DNA of 64,000 bases from Larkinella terrae. GTDB taxonomy: Bacteria; Bacteroidota; Bacteroidia; Cytophagales; Spirosomataceae. A program made the position numbers and the translations under genes. Shown one piece after another: positions 16,589 through 25,219 of the stretch (position 1 is the stretch's first letter; every line of letters starts with the position of its first letter). The notes below the pieces were generated by a model. That model had not been told where the DNA came from. It saw nothing but the letters and a program-made list of their open reading frames with translations, and ran no database searches. The stretch is from positions 487,814 to 551,813 of the forward strand of contig NZ_WJXZ01000001.1 of NCBI RefSeq assembly GCF_009668025.1. The letters are read 5' to 3'.

Positions 16589-18697
16589 ATGGCTTTAATT
16601 AACAAGATCAGAGAGAAGTCAGGCCTTGCAGTAGGTATTATTGCGGTCAGCTTGATTTTATTTATTGTAGGGGGAGATCTGCTCGGTTCGCGGAGTCTGT
16701 TCAGTGGACAGGATCAAAGCGTGGGTGAGATTGCCGGACAGAAGATTTCATACCCGGAATTTAATGCAAAAGTTGATGAAGCCCGGGCGGCTTACGAGCA
16801 ACAAACCGGTCGACCCGCTACCGAGCAGGATCAGGTTCAACTCCGCGATCAGGCCTGGAATCAGTTCATTCTAGACATTGCGTATCAAAAAGAATACGAC
16901 GCGCTCGGTTTGAAGGTAACCCCCGAAGAGCTGGTCGATATGGTACAGGGCAACTACATCAGCCCGGCTATTCGTCAGACATTCACGGACCCCAAAACCG
17001 GCGTTTTCGACAAAAATACCGTCATTAATTACCTGAAAAGCCTGAAGACCTTACCGGCTGAGCAGCAACTGGCCTGGGCGAACTTCGAGAAAAACCTGAG
17101 CACCGACCGCACCCGGACCAAATACGAAAACCTGCTCCGGTTGACGTCGTTTGTAACCACCGCCGAAGCTCAGAAGGAATACCAGGCCCAGAACACCCGC
17201 GCCGATGCCAAGTTCCTGCTGGTTCCGTATTATTCGGTTCCCGATACTACGGTGAAAGTAACCGATAGCCAGTTGCAGGAATACCTGGACAAGCACAAGG
17301 ATGAATACAAGAGCTTCAACAGCCGGACGATTCAGTATGTAACCTTCCCGGTTGCTCCGTCGAAAGAAGACAGCACAGCGCTGTACGATCAGATCAAGAC
17401 CCTCGCCCGGGGTCTGGCCACGGCCACGAACGATTCGTCGTATGCCCGCATGAACTCCGACATTCAGGCACCGTTGTACATGACGCTCGGCGAAATGCCC
17501 GAACAATTGAAATCGACCGTCGGCACGTTTGCGCCGGGTGGTGTTTATGGTCCTTACAAAGAAGGAAATACGTATTTTATCTATAAGTACAGCGGTACGA
17601 AAAAAGACACCAACTTCACGGTTCGGGCCAGCCATATCCTGATTCGTGCTGCCGGTAACGATTCCGCTAAAGCAGCCGCCCGCACCAAAGCCGAAGGCAT
17701 TCTGAAGCAAATTCAGGGTGGAGCCAGCTTCGAAGCACTGGCGCAGTCCAACAGTGCCGACGGTTCGGCCCAACAAGGTGGTGATCTGGGTTATTTCAAA
17801 AATAACAACCAGATGGTCAAACCGTTTCAGGACGCGATTTTCAGCTTCAACGGAACGGGTTTGATTCCCCGTCTGGTCGAAACCGAATTCGGTTTTCACA
17901 TCATTAAAGTAACCGAAGCCAAAACCAACACGCTCTACCGGATTTCGACCATCGGGAAGACCATTACGCCAAGTCAGGCTACCCGCGACGAAGTGTACCG
18001 CAAAGCCGAGCAATTCGCAACGGAAAGCCAGACGAAGGAAGCCTTTGACGAAAATGTAAAGAAAGACAAATCGCTGGTGGTGGCCACGGCCGAACGGATT
18101 CCGGAAAACGCGACCAGTGTTAACGCCCTTGGTAACGCCCGTGAACTGGTTCGCTGGGCCTTTAACGATGACACCGACATCAACGATGTTTCATCGGCGG
18201 TTGAAGTAGACGACCAGTATGTAGTGGCGGTTCTGACCGGCGAAACCGAAGAAGATCAGGCGACGGTCGATAGCTTCCGCCAGGAACTCACCACGAAGGT
18301 TCGGAACCAGTTGAAAGTGGATCAGATCGTGGCTAAACTCGGCAATGCTTCGGGAACGCTCGAATCCATTGCGCAGAAATACGGCGCCGGTGCGCTGGTT
18401 GAAACCGTACCCGATCTGAATCTGGCGACCGGTTTTCTGAAAAGCGCCGGTGTTGATCCGGTAGCGGTCGGCAAAATATTCGGTCTGAAAGATGGTAAGC
18501 GCTCCAAACCGTTTGCGGGCGACGCCGGTGTTCTGATCGTGGAGACGACTAAAATTGTGCCGGCCCCAACCGTAGCGGATTATACCGTTTACAAAAACCA
18601 GCTGAAGCAAAATGCGAGCAGCCGGACCGGTTTTATGATCAACGAAGCGATTCGCGATAACGCCAAGGTGAAAGACCGCCGGGCCAAGTTTTATTAA
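16589..18697 (+). CDS. PpiD/SurA-type periplasmic peptidyl-prolyl isomerase
   Basis: A 702-residue inner-membrane-anchored foldase. It starts MALINKIREKSGLAVG, with one transmembrane helix (about residues 12-30), then a SurA_N-like chaperone region, then a parvulin domain (about 360-460) marked by VRASHILIRA, GDLGYFKNNNQMVKPFQDAIF and ETEFGFHIIKV, and a long C-terminal part. This is the PpiD architecture, the Bacteroidota form being longer than the E. coli one. It would help outer-membrane and secreted proteins fold at the Sec exit. A 17-codon upstream extension was dropped. It ends at a bidirectional terminator shared with rdgB. Confidence 0.9.
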   Translation: MALINKIREKSGLAVGIIAVSLILFIVGGDLLGSRSLFSGQDQSVGEIAGQKISYPEFNAKVDEARAAYEQQTGRPATEQDQVQLRDQAWNQFILDIAYQKEYDALGLKVTPEELVDMVQGNYISPAIRQTFTDPKTGVFDKNTVINYLKSLKTLPAEQQLAWANFEKNLSTDRTRTKYENLLRLTSFVTTAEAQKEYQAQNTRADAKFLLVPYYSVPDTTVKVTDSQLQEYLDKHKDEYKSFNSRTIQYVTFPVAPSKEDSTALYDQIKTLARGLATATNDSSYARMNSDIQAPLYMTLGEMPEQLKSTVGTFAPGGVYGPYKEGNTYFIYKYSGTKKDTNFTVRASHILIRAAGNDSAKAAARTKAEGILKQIQGGASFEALAQSNSADGSAQQGGDLGYFKNNNQMVKPFQDAIFSFNGTGLIPRLVETEFGFHIIKVTEAKTNTLYRISTIGKTITPSQATRDEVYRKAEQFATESQTKEAFDENVKKDKSLVVATAERIPENATSVNALGNARELVRWAFNDDTDINDVSSAVEVDDQYVVAVLTGETEEDQATVDSFRQELTTKVRNQLKVDQIVAKLGNASGTLESIAQKYGAGALVETVPDLNLATGFLKSAGVDPVAVGKIFGLKDGKRSKPFAGDAGVLIVETTKIVPAPTVADYTVYKNQLKQNASSRTGFMINEAIRDNAKVKDRRAKFY

Positions 18698-18714
18698 TTG
18701 ATCGGTCAGTACAA

Positions 18715-18759
18715 GCATAAAAAAATAGCTTCCCGAACCGGGAAGCTATTTTTTTATGC
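18715..18759. terminator. Bidirectional terminator between ppiD-like gene and rdgB
   Basis: GCATAAAAAAATAGCTTCCCG and CGGGAAGCTATTTTTTTATGC are perfect inverted copies around AAC/C, with A- and T-runs on both sides, placed between two convergent stop codons. Confidence 0.9.
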
Positions 18760-18766
18760 CCGTTGG

Positions 18767-19342
18767 TTAGCGGTTTTTCAGAAACGTCACCAGTTTTTCA
18801 AACGCTTTTCCGCGGTGGCTGATGGCGCTTTTTTCTTCCATTCTCATTTCGGCAAAGGTTCGGTCGTAGCCGTCGGGCTGGAAAATCGGATCGTACCCAA
18901 AACCGCCGTCGCCCCGCGGTTCCGTCAGGATTTTGCCCTCGGCTATCCCTTCAAAGACAAAGTACTCACCATCGATTACCAGCGTAATAACAGTTCGGAA
19001 ACGGGCAGTTCGGTCGGCTTCACCGGCCAGATTGGTCAGCAACAGGTTCAGGTTTTTCTCGTAGCTGCGCGGATACCCACCGTAATACGCCGAATGAACG
19101 CCCGGCGCCCCGCTCAGTGCATCCACTTCCAGCCCCGAATCGTCCGCAAAACAATTGACCCGGTAATTGTCCCAGACGTGTTCGGCCTTCTGGCGCGAAT
19201 TGCCGGGAATGGTGTCCTGTGTTTCGGGAATTTCTTCAAAGCAGCCAATCTCCTGCAGGGTTTTTAACTCAAACTGATCGCCGAGCATCGCCGAAATCTC
19301 GGCCAGTTTATTGGCATTATTGGTAGCAAAACAAAGCGTCAT
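18767..19342 (-). CDS. rdgB: RdgB/HAM1 XTP/dITP pyrophosphatase
   Basis: A 191-residue HAM1-family house-cleaning enzyme that hydrolyses non-canonical purine triphosphates (dITP, XTP) to monophosphates. It starts MTLCFATNNANKLAEI (substrate lysine). FADDSGLEVDALSGAPGVHSA, RGDGGFGYDPIF and the final SHRGKAFEKL are textbook. Odd: the usual T-L-E-G-N-A-L-L-K-A segment reads T-I-P-G-N-S-R-Q-K-A, so the conserved acidic residue is proline, and the normal SARYAG is SAYYGG. Whether activity is altered is unknown. Start moved six codons inward to the family N terminus. Confidence 0.9.
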   Translation of the reverse strand: MTLCFATNNANKLAEISAMLGDQFELKTLQEIGCFEEIPETQDTIPGNSRQKAEHVWDNYRVNCFADDSGLEVDALSGAPGVHSAYYGGYPRSYEKNLNLLLTNLAGEADRTARFRTVITLVIDGEYFVFEGIAEGKILTEPRGDGGFGYDPIFQPDGYDRTFAEMRMEEKSAISHRGKAFEKLVTFLKNR

Positions 19343-19358
19343 ACATCTGTTTAGTAAC

Positions 19359-19395
19359 AAAAATAGGCTGCCTCGTTGAAAAGCAGCCTATTTTT
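19359..19395 (-). terminator. Terminator of the FKBP lipoprotein gene
   Basis: Perfect 13-bp arms AAAAATAGGCTGC / GCAGCCTATTTTT around an 11-nt loop. Reading on the minus strand it follows the FKBP stop codon and ends in a T-run, separating that gene from rdgB. Confidence 0.85.
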
Positions 19396-19408
19396 TATGA
19401 AAAGACAA

Positions 19409-20308
19409 TTAATTCGCACTAACGATTTCAATATCGAAAGCCAGCGGAGCATACGGCGGAATCGGGGATTTTCCCGCAGTTCCGTAGCCGATGGCAGAAG
19501 GCAGCACGATGGTCGCCTTTTCCCCTTCCCGCATTTTGACCAACGCTTCGTCCCAGGCGGCAATAACCGCTCCGGTGCCAACGCTGAAATCAGCCCCGGT
19601 GGAATTGGCGTCAAACTGATTCCCGTTCAACAACGTACCTTTGTACTTGATCTTCGCGGTTTGTCCCACCTTCACCAACGCGGAATCGGGATAAGCCTGG
19701 GTTAGCAAAAACCGCAAACCGGATGTCGTCTTTTCGGCAGCCGTCAGTCCTTTTGCCACCAGATAATCCTGAATCTGTTCTTCCTCCGTCCGAACACTCA
19801 CCACTTTTATGTCATAGCGAACGGGCGTATAAGCTGGCAGGAGCAGGTTTCCGCTTTTGTTGTCGGTGGGGTCGTAAGGCGCCAGAATAATGGCTTCTTC
19901 GCCTTCTTTCAGCAATTGCAGGCCGTTGTAAAGCCGGGCGGTAATTTTCCCCTGAGTAGGTGCGCCGATGGTGACAATACCCGGTATTTTAGCCGCCGTT
20001 TCGGAGCTGTCAACCACGAGACCGTCCAGCCGCTGCTGCACAAAATAATAGCGCATTTCGTCGCCCTCCACCGGAGTCTGGCCGGTAGGGACGCTTTTTG
20101 TTTTCACGATATACACACCGGTCACATCATCCTTGACCGCGTTCAGGTTATTTTTAGCAATATATGCCTTGATTTCCTCCTCGTTTTCGCGTCGTTTGCG
20201 GTCGTTCAGGGCTTCGCCCGGGTCCGGCGCACAACTCCATTGCGCGATAAATAACCCAATCAGCGAAACGGCAAAGGTCCATTTCTGCCAATTTTTCGTC
20301 ACTTTCAT
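19409..20308 (-). CDS. FKBP-type peptidyl-prolyl isomerase lipoprotein, copy 1
   Basis: A 299-residue lipoprotein with signal MKVTKNWQKWTFAVSLIGLF and a lipobox cysteine in QWSCAP. It holds two FKBP-like modules: a degenerate one (about 60-180, MRYYFVQQRLDGLVVDSS) and a C-terminal one (about 205-299) with VGQTAKIKYKGTLLNGNQFD, AAWDEALVKMREGEKATIVLPS and GYGTAGKSPIPPYAPLAFDIEI. The usual active-site pattern VIPGWDEGL is AAWDEAL here, so isomerase activity may be weak. Start placed at the lipoprotein signal. It lies just downstream of a homologous gene on the same strand. Confidence 0.85.
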   Translation of the reverse strand: MKVTKNWQKWTFAVSLIGLFIAQWSCAPDPGEALNDRKRRENEEEIKAYIAKNNLNAVKDDVTGVYIVKTKSVPTGQTPVEGDEMRYYFVQQRLDGLVVDSSETAAKIPGIVTIGAPTQGKITARLYNGLQLLKEGEEAIILAPYDPTDNKSGNLLLPAYTPVRYDIKVVSVRTEEEQIQDYLVAKGLTAAEKTTSGLRFLLTQAYPDSALVKVGQTAKIKYKGTLLNGNQFDANSTGADFSVGTGAVIAAWDEALVKMREGEKATIVLPSAIGYGTAGKSPIPPYAPLAFDIEIVSAN

Positions 20309-20370
20309 CTCATTCGTCTTTCTAAATGCGTTCTTTCTTCTCACACGAATCGTTCCCTCCATTTGTAAAC

Positions 20371-20405
20371 AACGAACCCGACACGGATCTGGTATCGGGT
20401 TCGTT
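20371..20405 (-). terminator. Terminator hairpin after FKBP copy 2
   Basis: AACGAACCCGA and TCGGGTTCGTT are perfect 11-bp arms around a 13-nt loop, directly after the stop codon of the 20420-21331 gene when read on the minus strand. Confidence 0.75.
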
Positions 20406-20419
20406 GACAGATTTGTGGA

Positions 20420-21331
20420 TTACCGGCCGCCCCCTTGTGGCATAGTCGGTGGCGTTGGTGCGGCACCTTTCTTGATGTCGACCAGTTCCACATCGAACAT
20501 AATCACGGAGTTAGGCGGAATTGCGCCCGGAGCACCTTCCACACCGTAGGCCAGTCCCGACGGAATGATCAGCGTTCCCTTTCCGCCTTTTTTCAATTGG
20601 CGAACGCCTTCGTCCCAACCCGGGATAACGGCACCCTGACCCAGCGGGAAGTCAATTCCAGCCTGCGTCTGCGGGTTTTTGTCGGAGCTGTCGAACACCT
20701 TGCCATTCATCAGTTTACCGGTGTATTTCACTTTAACCACATCGCCCGAGCCCGGATTGGGTCCCGCGCCGGGTTGCGTAATCACGTAGTAAAGGCCCGA
20801 TGCGGTTTTTTGTCCGGCCAGTTTATTCTTGGATACGTAGTCGGCGATGGTTTTCTCGTCGGTGCCTTTTTGTTTTTCCCGGTTCGCAACCTGTGCTTTC
20901 TGGAATTCTTCCATCGACTGAATATCAATCATTTTGATGGTATAGGCAATGTCGGAACCTTTCGGAATGAACGGTGGCAGCGGTTGCTGCGACCGGGCCG
21001 CAATCGAGTCGGCATTGACGTAAATGGTGGCGCTGTCGCCCTTGCTCAATAAAGCCAGACCTTCTTCGAGGCTGCCTTTGAATGTCGATGCCTGCAACGG
21101 TTGTTTCACGGGTGAACCGTTCAGGTAGCTGCTACCCAGGGTCGAATCTTTGCTGTTTTTAACCGTTAAGTTAAACGTCATGACGTCGCCGACTTTCGCC
21201 TTGCGCGTATCTTCAACATCTTCGTGAAATTTGTACTTCAGGCCGTTTTCGGTTACTTGCACCCGGTTGTTGTCGCAGGAGGCCAGTACCACTACCAGCA
21301 GAGAGAGTTTACTAATGGTTTTGAGATTCAT
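20420..21331 (-). CDS. FKBP-type peptidyl-prolyl isomerase lipoprotein, copy 2
   Basis: A 303-residue lipoprotein (signal MNLKTISKLSLLVVVLASC, lipobox cysteine about residue 19). An N-terminal FKBP-like module is followed by a charged helical linker (EFQKAQVANREKQKGTDEKT) and a well-kept C-terminal FKBP domain (about 195-290): VKVKYTGKLMNGKVFDSS, GAVIPGWDEGVRQLKKGGKG, IPSGLAYG and IPPNSVIMFDVELVDI. The active-site residues match the family, so this copy should be an active isomerase. The protein ends in a Pro/Gly-rich tail. Paralogue of the downstream copy; both probably act in the periplasm. Confidence 0.9.
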   Translation of the reverse strand: MNLKTISKLSLLVVVLASCDNNRVQVTENGLKYKFHEDVEDTRKAKVGDVMTFNLTVKNSKDSTLGSSYLNGSPVKQPLQASTFKGSLEEGLALLSKGDSATIYVNADSIAARSQQPLPPFIPKGSDIAYTIKMIDIQSMEEFQKAQVANREKQKGTDEKTIADYVSKNKLAGQKTASGLYYVITQPGAGPNPGSGDVVKVKYTGKLMNGKVFDSSDKNPQTQAGIDFPLGQGAVIPGWDEGVRQLKKGGKGTLIIPSGLAYGVEGAPGAIPPNSVIMFDVELVDIKKGAAPTPPTMPQGGGR

Positions 21332-21512
21332 GAAATTAGAGTTTGTCGTTCGTAGTTTGGTTTTGAATTTGTGGCTAACTACAAACCACAAACAGTAATT
21401 TATTTAAGTTAAATATTCGGTTTAAGGTATTCTGTCTACGGTTTCTGCCGGAACTAACGACTTCGTTATTCGTTATTCAACATTCATTATTCGCTGTTTT
21501 CAAGCTGAAAGC

Positions 21513-22529
21513 CTAAACCGTCTCCAGCAATTGCTCCTGATAAGCAGGCAATACGCTCAACAATTTTTCTTCCGTTTCTTTCAGAGACAGCGTCGTTCGG
21601 CCACCGGCTGCGTTTTTGTGACCACCTCCGCTAAAATGCTGACTGGCCAGGTCGCGTACCGAAAAATCACCGACCGACCGAAAGGACATTTTTACCTCAT
21701 CTCCCCGATCGATCAGAATGGCGGCCATAATCACACCTTCCACTGCCAGCGCCTGGTTCACCAGCCCTTCAGTATCACCGATTTTTGACCGAAACCGCTT
21801 CAGTTCCGCGTCCGTGATAGTGATGTAGGCAAAGCGGTATTCCGGCAAAACCACCAGTTTTTCGGCTAACGCATAGCCCGTAAACCGCAGTTTGTCCACG
21901 GAAACATTGTCGTAAATCCGCCGATGAATGGGGCTCACTTCAATGCCAATATCGATCAGTTCGGCCACCACCCGGTGCACATCGCCCGTGGTGTTTGCGT
22001 GCCGGAACGATCCGGTATCGGTCATGATTCCGGCGTAAAGGCACTCGGCCATCGGCACATCGACGAGGTTTTTATCGCCAAACCGGTCGATCAACTGGAA
22101 AATCAGCTGCGCCGTTGCCGCAGCTTTCGTATCCCAATACGCGTAATCGGCAAACGATTCCGGTTCGAGGTGATGATCGATCATTACCTTTTTGGCGCGC
22201 GACTGCCGCACCAGCGGCTCCAGGTCACGAATGCGGTTTAGCACCGAAAAGTCCAGACAAAAAATGACGTCGGCCTGCTCGAACAATTGACTGATTTCAA
22301 CCCGTTTCTTTTCTTCAAAAACGATCACTTCGTCATTTCCGCTCAACCAGTTGAGGTTTTCGGGGTATTCGGTTGGTGCAATCACCGTGACGTGATGGTT
22401 GCGTTTTTTCAGATATCCCGCCAATCCCAGCGACGAGCCCATGGCATCGGCATCGGGGTTCTGATGCGTGGTAATGAGCACCGTCTGGGGCTTATCAATC
22501 AAATCACGGATGGCGTCGAAGTCTTGCAT
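21513..22529 (-). CDS. DHH-family phosphoesterase, NrnA-like (oligoribonuclease/pAp phosphatase)
   Basis: A 338-residue DHH/DHHA1 protein. Motifs in order: [17 protein letters not shown] (about 20-36; the usual H-x-x-x-D-x-D-x-x-G-S), CLDFS, the DHH box VMIDHHLEP (about 114-122), [11 protein letters not shown], and the DHHA1 substrate motif [10 protein letters not shown] near residue 305. NrnA enzymes degrade short oligoribonucleotides and 3'-phosphoadenosine 5'-phosphate with manganese. Cytosolic. It is divergent from ndk, so both may share the short AT-rich gap in between. Confidence 0.88.
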   Translation of the reverse strand: MQDFDAIRDLIDKPQTVLITTHQNPDADAMGSSLGLAGYLKKRNHHVTVIAPTEYPENLNWLSGNDEVIVFEEKKRVEISQLFEQADVIFCLDFSVLNRIRDLEPLVRQSRAKKVMIDHHLEPESFADYAYWDTKAAATAQLIFQLIDRFGDKNLVDVPMAECLYAGIMTDTGSFRHANTTGDVHRVVAELIDIGIEVSPIHRRIYDNVSVDKLRFTGYALAEKLVVLPEYRFAYITITDAELKRFRSKIGDTEGLVNQALAVEGVIMAAILIDRGDEVKMSFRSVGDFSVRDLASQHFSGGGHKNAAGGRTTLSLKETEEKLLSVLPAYQEQLLETV

Positions 22530-22600
22530 TTACAAATTAACCCGTTTGGACGGGGCGGTATCAATTCGCAAAATTACGAAGAATTGTTATCTAATCTTTA

Positions 22601-22608
22601 TACCTTTG
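22601..22608 (+). promoter_or_regulatory. -7 promoter box of ndk
   Basis: TACCTTTG matches TAnnTTTG exactly and lies 30 bp before the chosen ndk ATG. I see a TTG at 22584-22586 but its spacing (14 bp) is shorter than usual. Confidence 0.45.
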
Positions 22609-22638
22609 AAGCCAAATAATATTTTGTTTCACAACCTG

Positions 22639-23058
22639 ATGACGACCAACCGTACATTCACAATGATTAAGCCCGACGCGGTAGCCGAGGGTAATTCCGG
22701 TGCCATCATTAAAATGATCGAAGAAGCCGGTTTTCGGATTGTAGCTCTGAAGAAAATCCAGCTCACCAAAGAACGCGCCGGGCAGTTCTACGCGGTTCAC
22801 AGCGAGCGGCCGTTTTATGATGGCTTGACGACGTACATGTCATCCGGACCGATCATTCCGATGATCCTGGAAAAAGACAATGCCGTGGCTGATTTCCGCA
22901 AGCTCATTGGCGCGACCAACCCGGCTCAGGCCGAAGAAGGAACGATCCGGAAACTGTTTGCCAAGTCGATCGAAGCCAACGCCATCCACGGTTCGGACTC
23001 GGACGAAAACGCGAAAATCGAAGGTGATTTCTTCTTCGCGGGAGTTGAGCAATATTGA
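22639..23058 (+). CDS. ndk: Nucleoside diphosphate kinase
   Basis: A 139-residue Ndk that passes the gamma-phosphate from ATP to nucleoside diphosphates through a phosphohistidine. It begins [18 protein letters not shown]. The signature with the active-site His is [13 protein letters not shown] (about 116-128); [12 protein letters not shown] and [12 protein letters not shown] are also conserved. Normal length for the family. The open frame extends upstream through the promoter region, so the inner ATG was chosen. It is convergent to nth across a 32-bp palindrome. Confidence 0.95.
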   Translation: MTTNRTFTMIKPDAVAEGNSGAIIKMIEEAGFRIVALKKIQLTKERAGQFYAVHSERPFYDGLTTYMSSGPIIPMILEKDNAVADFRKLIGATNPAQAEEGTIRKLFAKSIEANAIHGSDSDENAKIEGDFFFAGVEQY

Positions 23059-23062
23059 CCGG

Positions 23063-23204
23063 TGATTACGGTGATTTGAATGATGACAGTGATTAAATAA
23101 ATTAGAAGTAACTGAATTGATGAGTATGATCCGCAAAGGCCGAAAACCCTAAGCATCATTTCAAATTTTTAAAATCACTGTCATCATTCAAATCACCGTA
23201 ATCA
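23063..23204. repeat. 32-bp perfect palindrome between ndk and nth
   Basis: Arms 23063-23094 and 23173-23204 are exact inverted copies, with a 78-nt loop. The left arm begins just after the ndk stop codon, and the right arm includes the nth stop codon. Built from TGATTACGGTGATT-like words. It may act as a two-way terminator. Confidence 0.85.
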
Positions 23205-23840
23205 TAGTTCGGAATAGTATTTACAAAAATGCGTCAGCGCGCATTCCGAGCACTTTGGCACGCGGGCAATGCAGACATACCGCCCGTGCAGAATGAGCCA
23301 GTGATGCGCTTTGGGAACGTACTGGGTGGGAATGTATTTGACCAGCGCTAACTCCACCGCCAGCGGAGTCGTAGCGGTTTTCGGCACCAGACCCAGCCGG
23401 TGTGACACGCGAAAAACGTGCGTATCAACGGCCATCGTTGGCTGGTTAAAAATCAGGGAGGTAATCACATGGGCGGTTTTTCGGCCCACGCCCGGCATTT
23501 TCTGAAGGTCATCCACTTTGGCCGGTACCTCCGAATCAAATTCCGTCGTCAAAACCTTCGCCATGCCGACCAGGTGTTTGGCTTTGTTGTTCGGATACGA
23601 CACACTCCGGATGTAACTAAACACCTCTTCAACCGATGCCGCCGCGAGCGATTCCGGCTCGGGAAACCGCTCGAACAGCTTCGGAGTTACCTGATTGATC
23701 CGTTTATCGGTACACTGCGCAGACAATATAACCGCCACCAGCAATTCGTACGGATTGCGGTAATTCAGTTCGGTTTCCGGCTCCGGAAAGTGGGTAATGA
23801 AATAATCGAGAAACAGCCGAAAGCGTTCTTTTTTTTGCAT
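23202..23840 (-). CDS. nth: Endonuclease III
   Basis: A 212-residue DNA glycosylase/AP lyase for oxidised pyrimidines. It has the helix-hairpin-helix LQKMPGVGRKTAHVI (catalytic Lys), catalytic Asp in AVDTHVFRVSHRLGL, and the C-terminal four-cysteine iron-sulfur cluster spaced C-x6-C-x2-C-x5-C (YVCIARVPKCSECALTHFC). Also LLVAVILSAQCTDKRIN near the N terminus. Length and motifs are standard. Its stop codon lies inside the arm of the palindrome shared with ndk. Confidence 0.95.
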   Translation of the reverse strand: MQKKERFRLFLDYFITHFPEPETELNYRNPYELLVAVILSAQCTDKRINQVTPKLFERFPEPESLAAASVEEVFSYIRSVSYPNNKAKHLVGMAKVLTTEFDSEVPAKVDDLQKMPGVGRKTAHVITSLIFNQPTMAVDTHVFRVSHRLGLVPKTATTPLAVELALVKYIPTQYVPKAHHWLILHGRYVCIARVPKCSECALTHFCKYYSEL

Positions 23841-23857
23841 AAAGCAAAGATAACTCC

Positions 23858-23946
23858 CTCCGCTTAACTCTGCTGTTCTCAGCTTAACTCCGCGACATAA
23901 AAAATTATTTCGCAGAGTTGAGCTGAGAAAATAGAGCTAAGCGGAG
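23858..23946. repeat. Imperfect 36-bp palindrome upstream of nth
   Basis: CTCCGCTTAACTCTGCTG... on the left pairs with ...AGAGCTAAGCGGAG on the right with several mismatches and an AT-rich loop; the words CTTAACTC and GAGTTGAG recur. It lies between two minus-strand genes and probably ends the sigma-factor transcript. Confidence 0.65.
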
Positions 23947-23952
23947 AAAACA

Positions 23953-23989
23953 AAACCCGTCGGCCTGAGGGTATCAGACGGACGGGTTT
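23953..23989 (-). terminator. Short hairpin overlapping the 3' end of the 78-aa gene
   Basis: AAACCCGTC and GACGGGTTT flank a loop that contains the stop codon of the 23974-24210 gene. Reading minus, it is followed by TTTTGTTTTC. Confidence 0.55.
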
Positions 23990-24210
23990 GTCGCGTAATT
24001 TCTCGAAAAATTCAGGATGTTTTGAATCGTACGGTCCGAAGGCGTGCGTTCGATTTTGTTCATCAAACACTTCACTTCGAGCGTATCTAGATAGAAGCTC
24101 ATTAGCTCCGGTTCTGCCATCAGAGCATCTTCAATGAGAAGATTTTCTTCGGCGGAAGTCTCTTCATAGACATACCGGATTACGTCATCGTTGGTAAAAA
24201 TTTGTATCAT
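23974..24210 (-). CDS. Small hypothetical protein paired with an ECF sigma factor
   Basis: A 78-residue acidic protein, MIQIFTNDDVIRYVYEETSAEE and onward, with no cysteine zinc motif and no membrane segment. It overlaps the end of the sigma-factor gene by 26 bp, so the two are co-translated. The N terminus (DDVIRYVYEETSAEENLLIEDAL) is reminiscent of the short N-terminal part of anti-sigma or adaptor proteins kept next to this sigma in cytophagaleans. A role in modulating the sigma factor is inferred only from position. Confidence 0.7.
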   Translation of the reverse strand: MIQIFTNDDVIRYVYEETSAEENLLIEDALMAEPELMSFYLDTLEVKCLMNKIERTPSDRTIQNILNFSRNYATNPSV

Positions 24211-24784
24211 AGTATGGGGAACGTTTGCTTAACTGCTTACGCAAATTAATTAAAGCATAACGCATTCTCCCCAATGCCGTATTGATACTGACTCCGGTTG
24301 CATCGGCAATTTCCTGGAAACTCATTTCCTCGTAATGCCGCATAATCAGAACCTGTCGTTGTTGCTCGGGCAACCTTTGAATCAGCTCACGCAGATGTTC
24401 ATGTGTCTCCTGCCGAATCTGCACCGACTCAATCGAGTCTTCGGCAAATTCCAGCGTATTGAACACATTACTACCATCTTCAAACACTACATTGGGGTAG
24501 CGTTTTTCTTTTCTAAAAAAGTCGATAGCCAGGTTGTGAGCGATCCGAATAATCCAGGGCAAAAATTTACCCTCTTCGTTGTACTTTCCCGATTTTAATG
24601 TTTCGACGGCCTTGATGAAGGTATCCTGCATTAAATCTTCGGCAACGTACTGGTCCTTTACAATCAGATAAATCGTGGTATAAACTTTCGATTTGTGGCG
24701 CTGTACCAACTTCTCGAAGGCTTTTTCACTACCGCGGATGTACAGGGATATAAGCTCACTGTCGCTAACCTGCAATTTGTCCAT
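24185..24784 (-). CDS. ECF-type RNA polymerase sigma factor
   Basis: A 199-residue sigma-70 family protein. Region 2 is visible as FEKLVQRHKSKVYTTIYL, VAEDLMQDTFIKAVETL (about 48-64) and LPWIIRIAHNLAIDFFRKEKR; region 4 as RLPEQQRQVLIMRHYEEMSFQEIADATGVSINTALGRMRYAL (about 138-180), a complete helix-turn-helix. It directs RNA polymerase to a regulon not seen here. The downstream 78-aa gene overlaps by 26 bp and is the likely partner. A long AT-rich upstream region holds the promoter. Confidence 0.9.
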   Translation of the reverse strand: MDKLQVSDSELISLYIRGSEKAFEKLVQRHKSKVYTTIYLIVKDQYVAEDLMQDTFIKAVETLKSGKYNEEGKFLPWIIRIAHNLAIDFFRKEKRYPNVVFEDGSNVFNTLEFAEDSIESVQIRQETHEHLRELIQRLPEQQRQVLIMRHYEEMSFQEIADATGVSINTALGRMRYALINLRKQLSKRSPYYDTNFYQR

Positions 24785-25219
24785 TTTCAGTAATCAGTTA
24801 GGTAACGTAGAGCTTTGTATCGATAGTGTGTGAGCGTTGGGATTTTTAGTGAATGATCTGATTGTTTTTCTCAAAATAAACTATTTTCATTTTATTTTGC
24901 AATAGCCGGAGAAATTATTTTCATACTAATCAGTCAAAATACAACACTTTATTGTGCGAATTGTAAAAAAAACTTCAATTCGTAATCATTTCAACATTTC
25001 AGCCTTATTCAAGGATTCAATTGTACTTTTTCTACCGGCGTATTGGTTAGACCCAAAATAATGCCAAAGGGTTGAAAACCACATCAAATCTTTCAAAAAA
25101 TTTTAGCTGGAACTCCTGAAATTTTTAAGCGAACTTTGCAGTACGAATGAATATACGAATTTCGTTTGGTGCCCGATTGAATGAACGTATGCCTTTTTGA
25201 AAATGCGTTCTGTGCAGCT
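24785..25219. other. AT-rich gap between divergent sigma and HAD genes
   Basis: About 435 bp without a gene, rich in A/T (24840-25000). GAACTTTG at 25131-25138 is a one-off match to TAnnTTTG and may serve the HAD gene. No clear hairpin or RNA motif. Confidence 0.45.
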
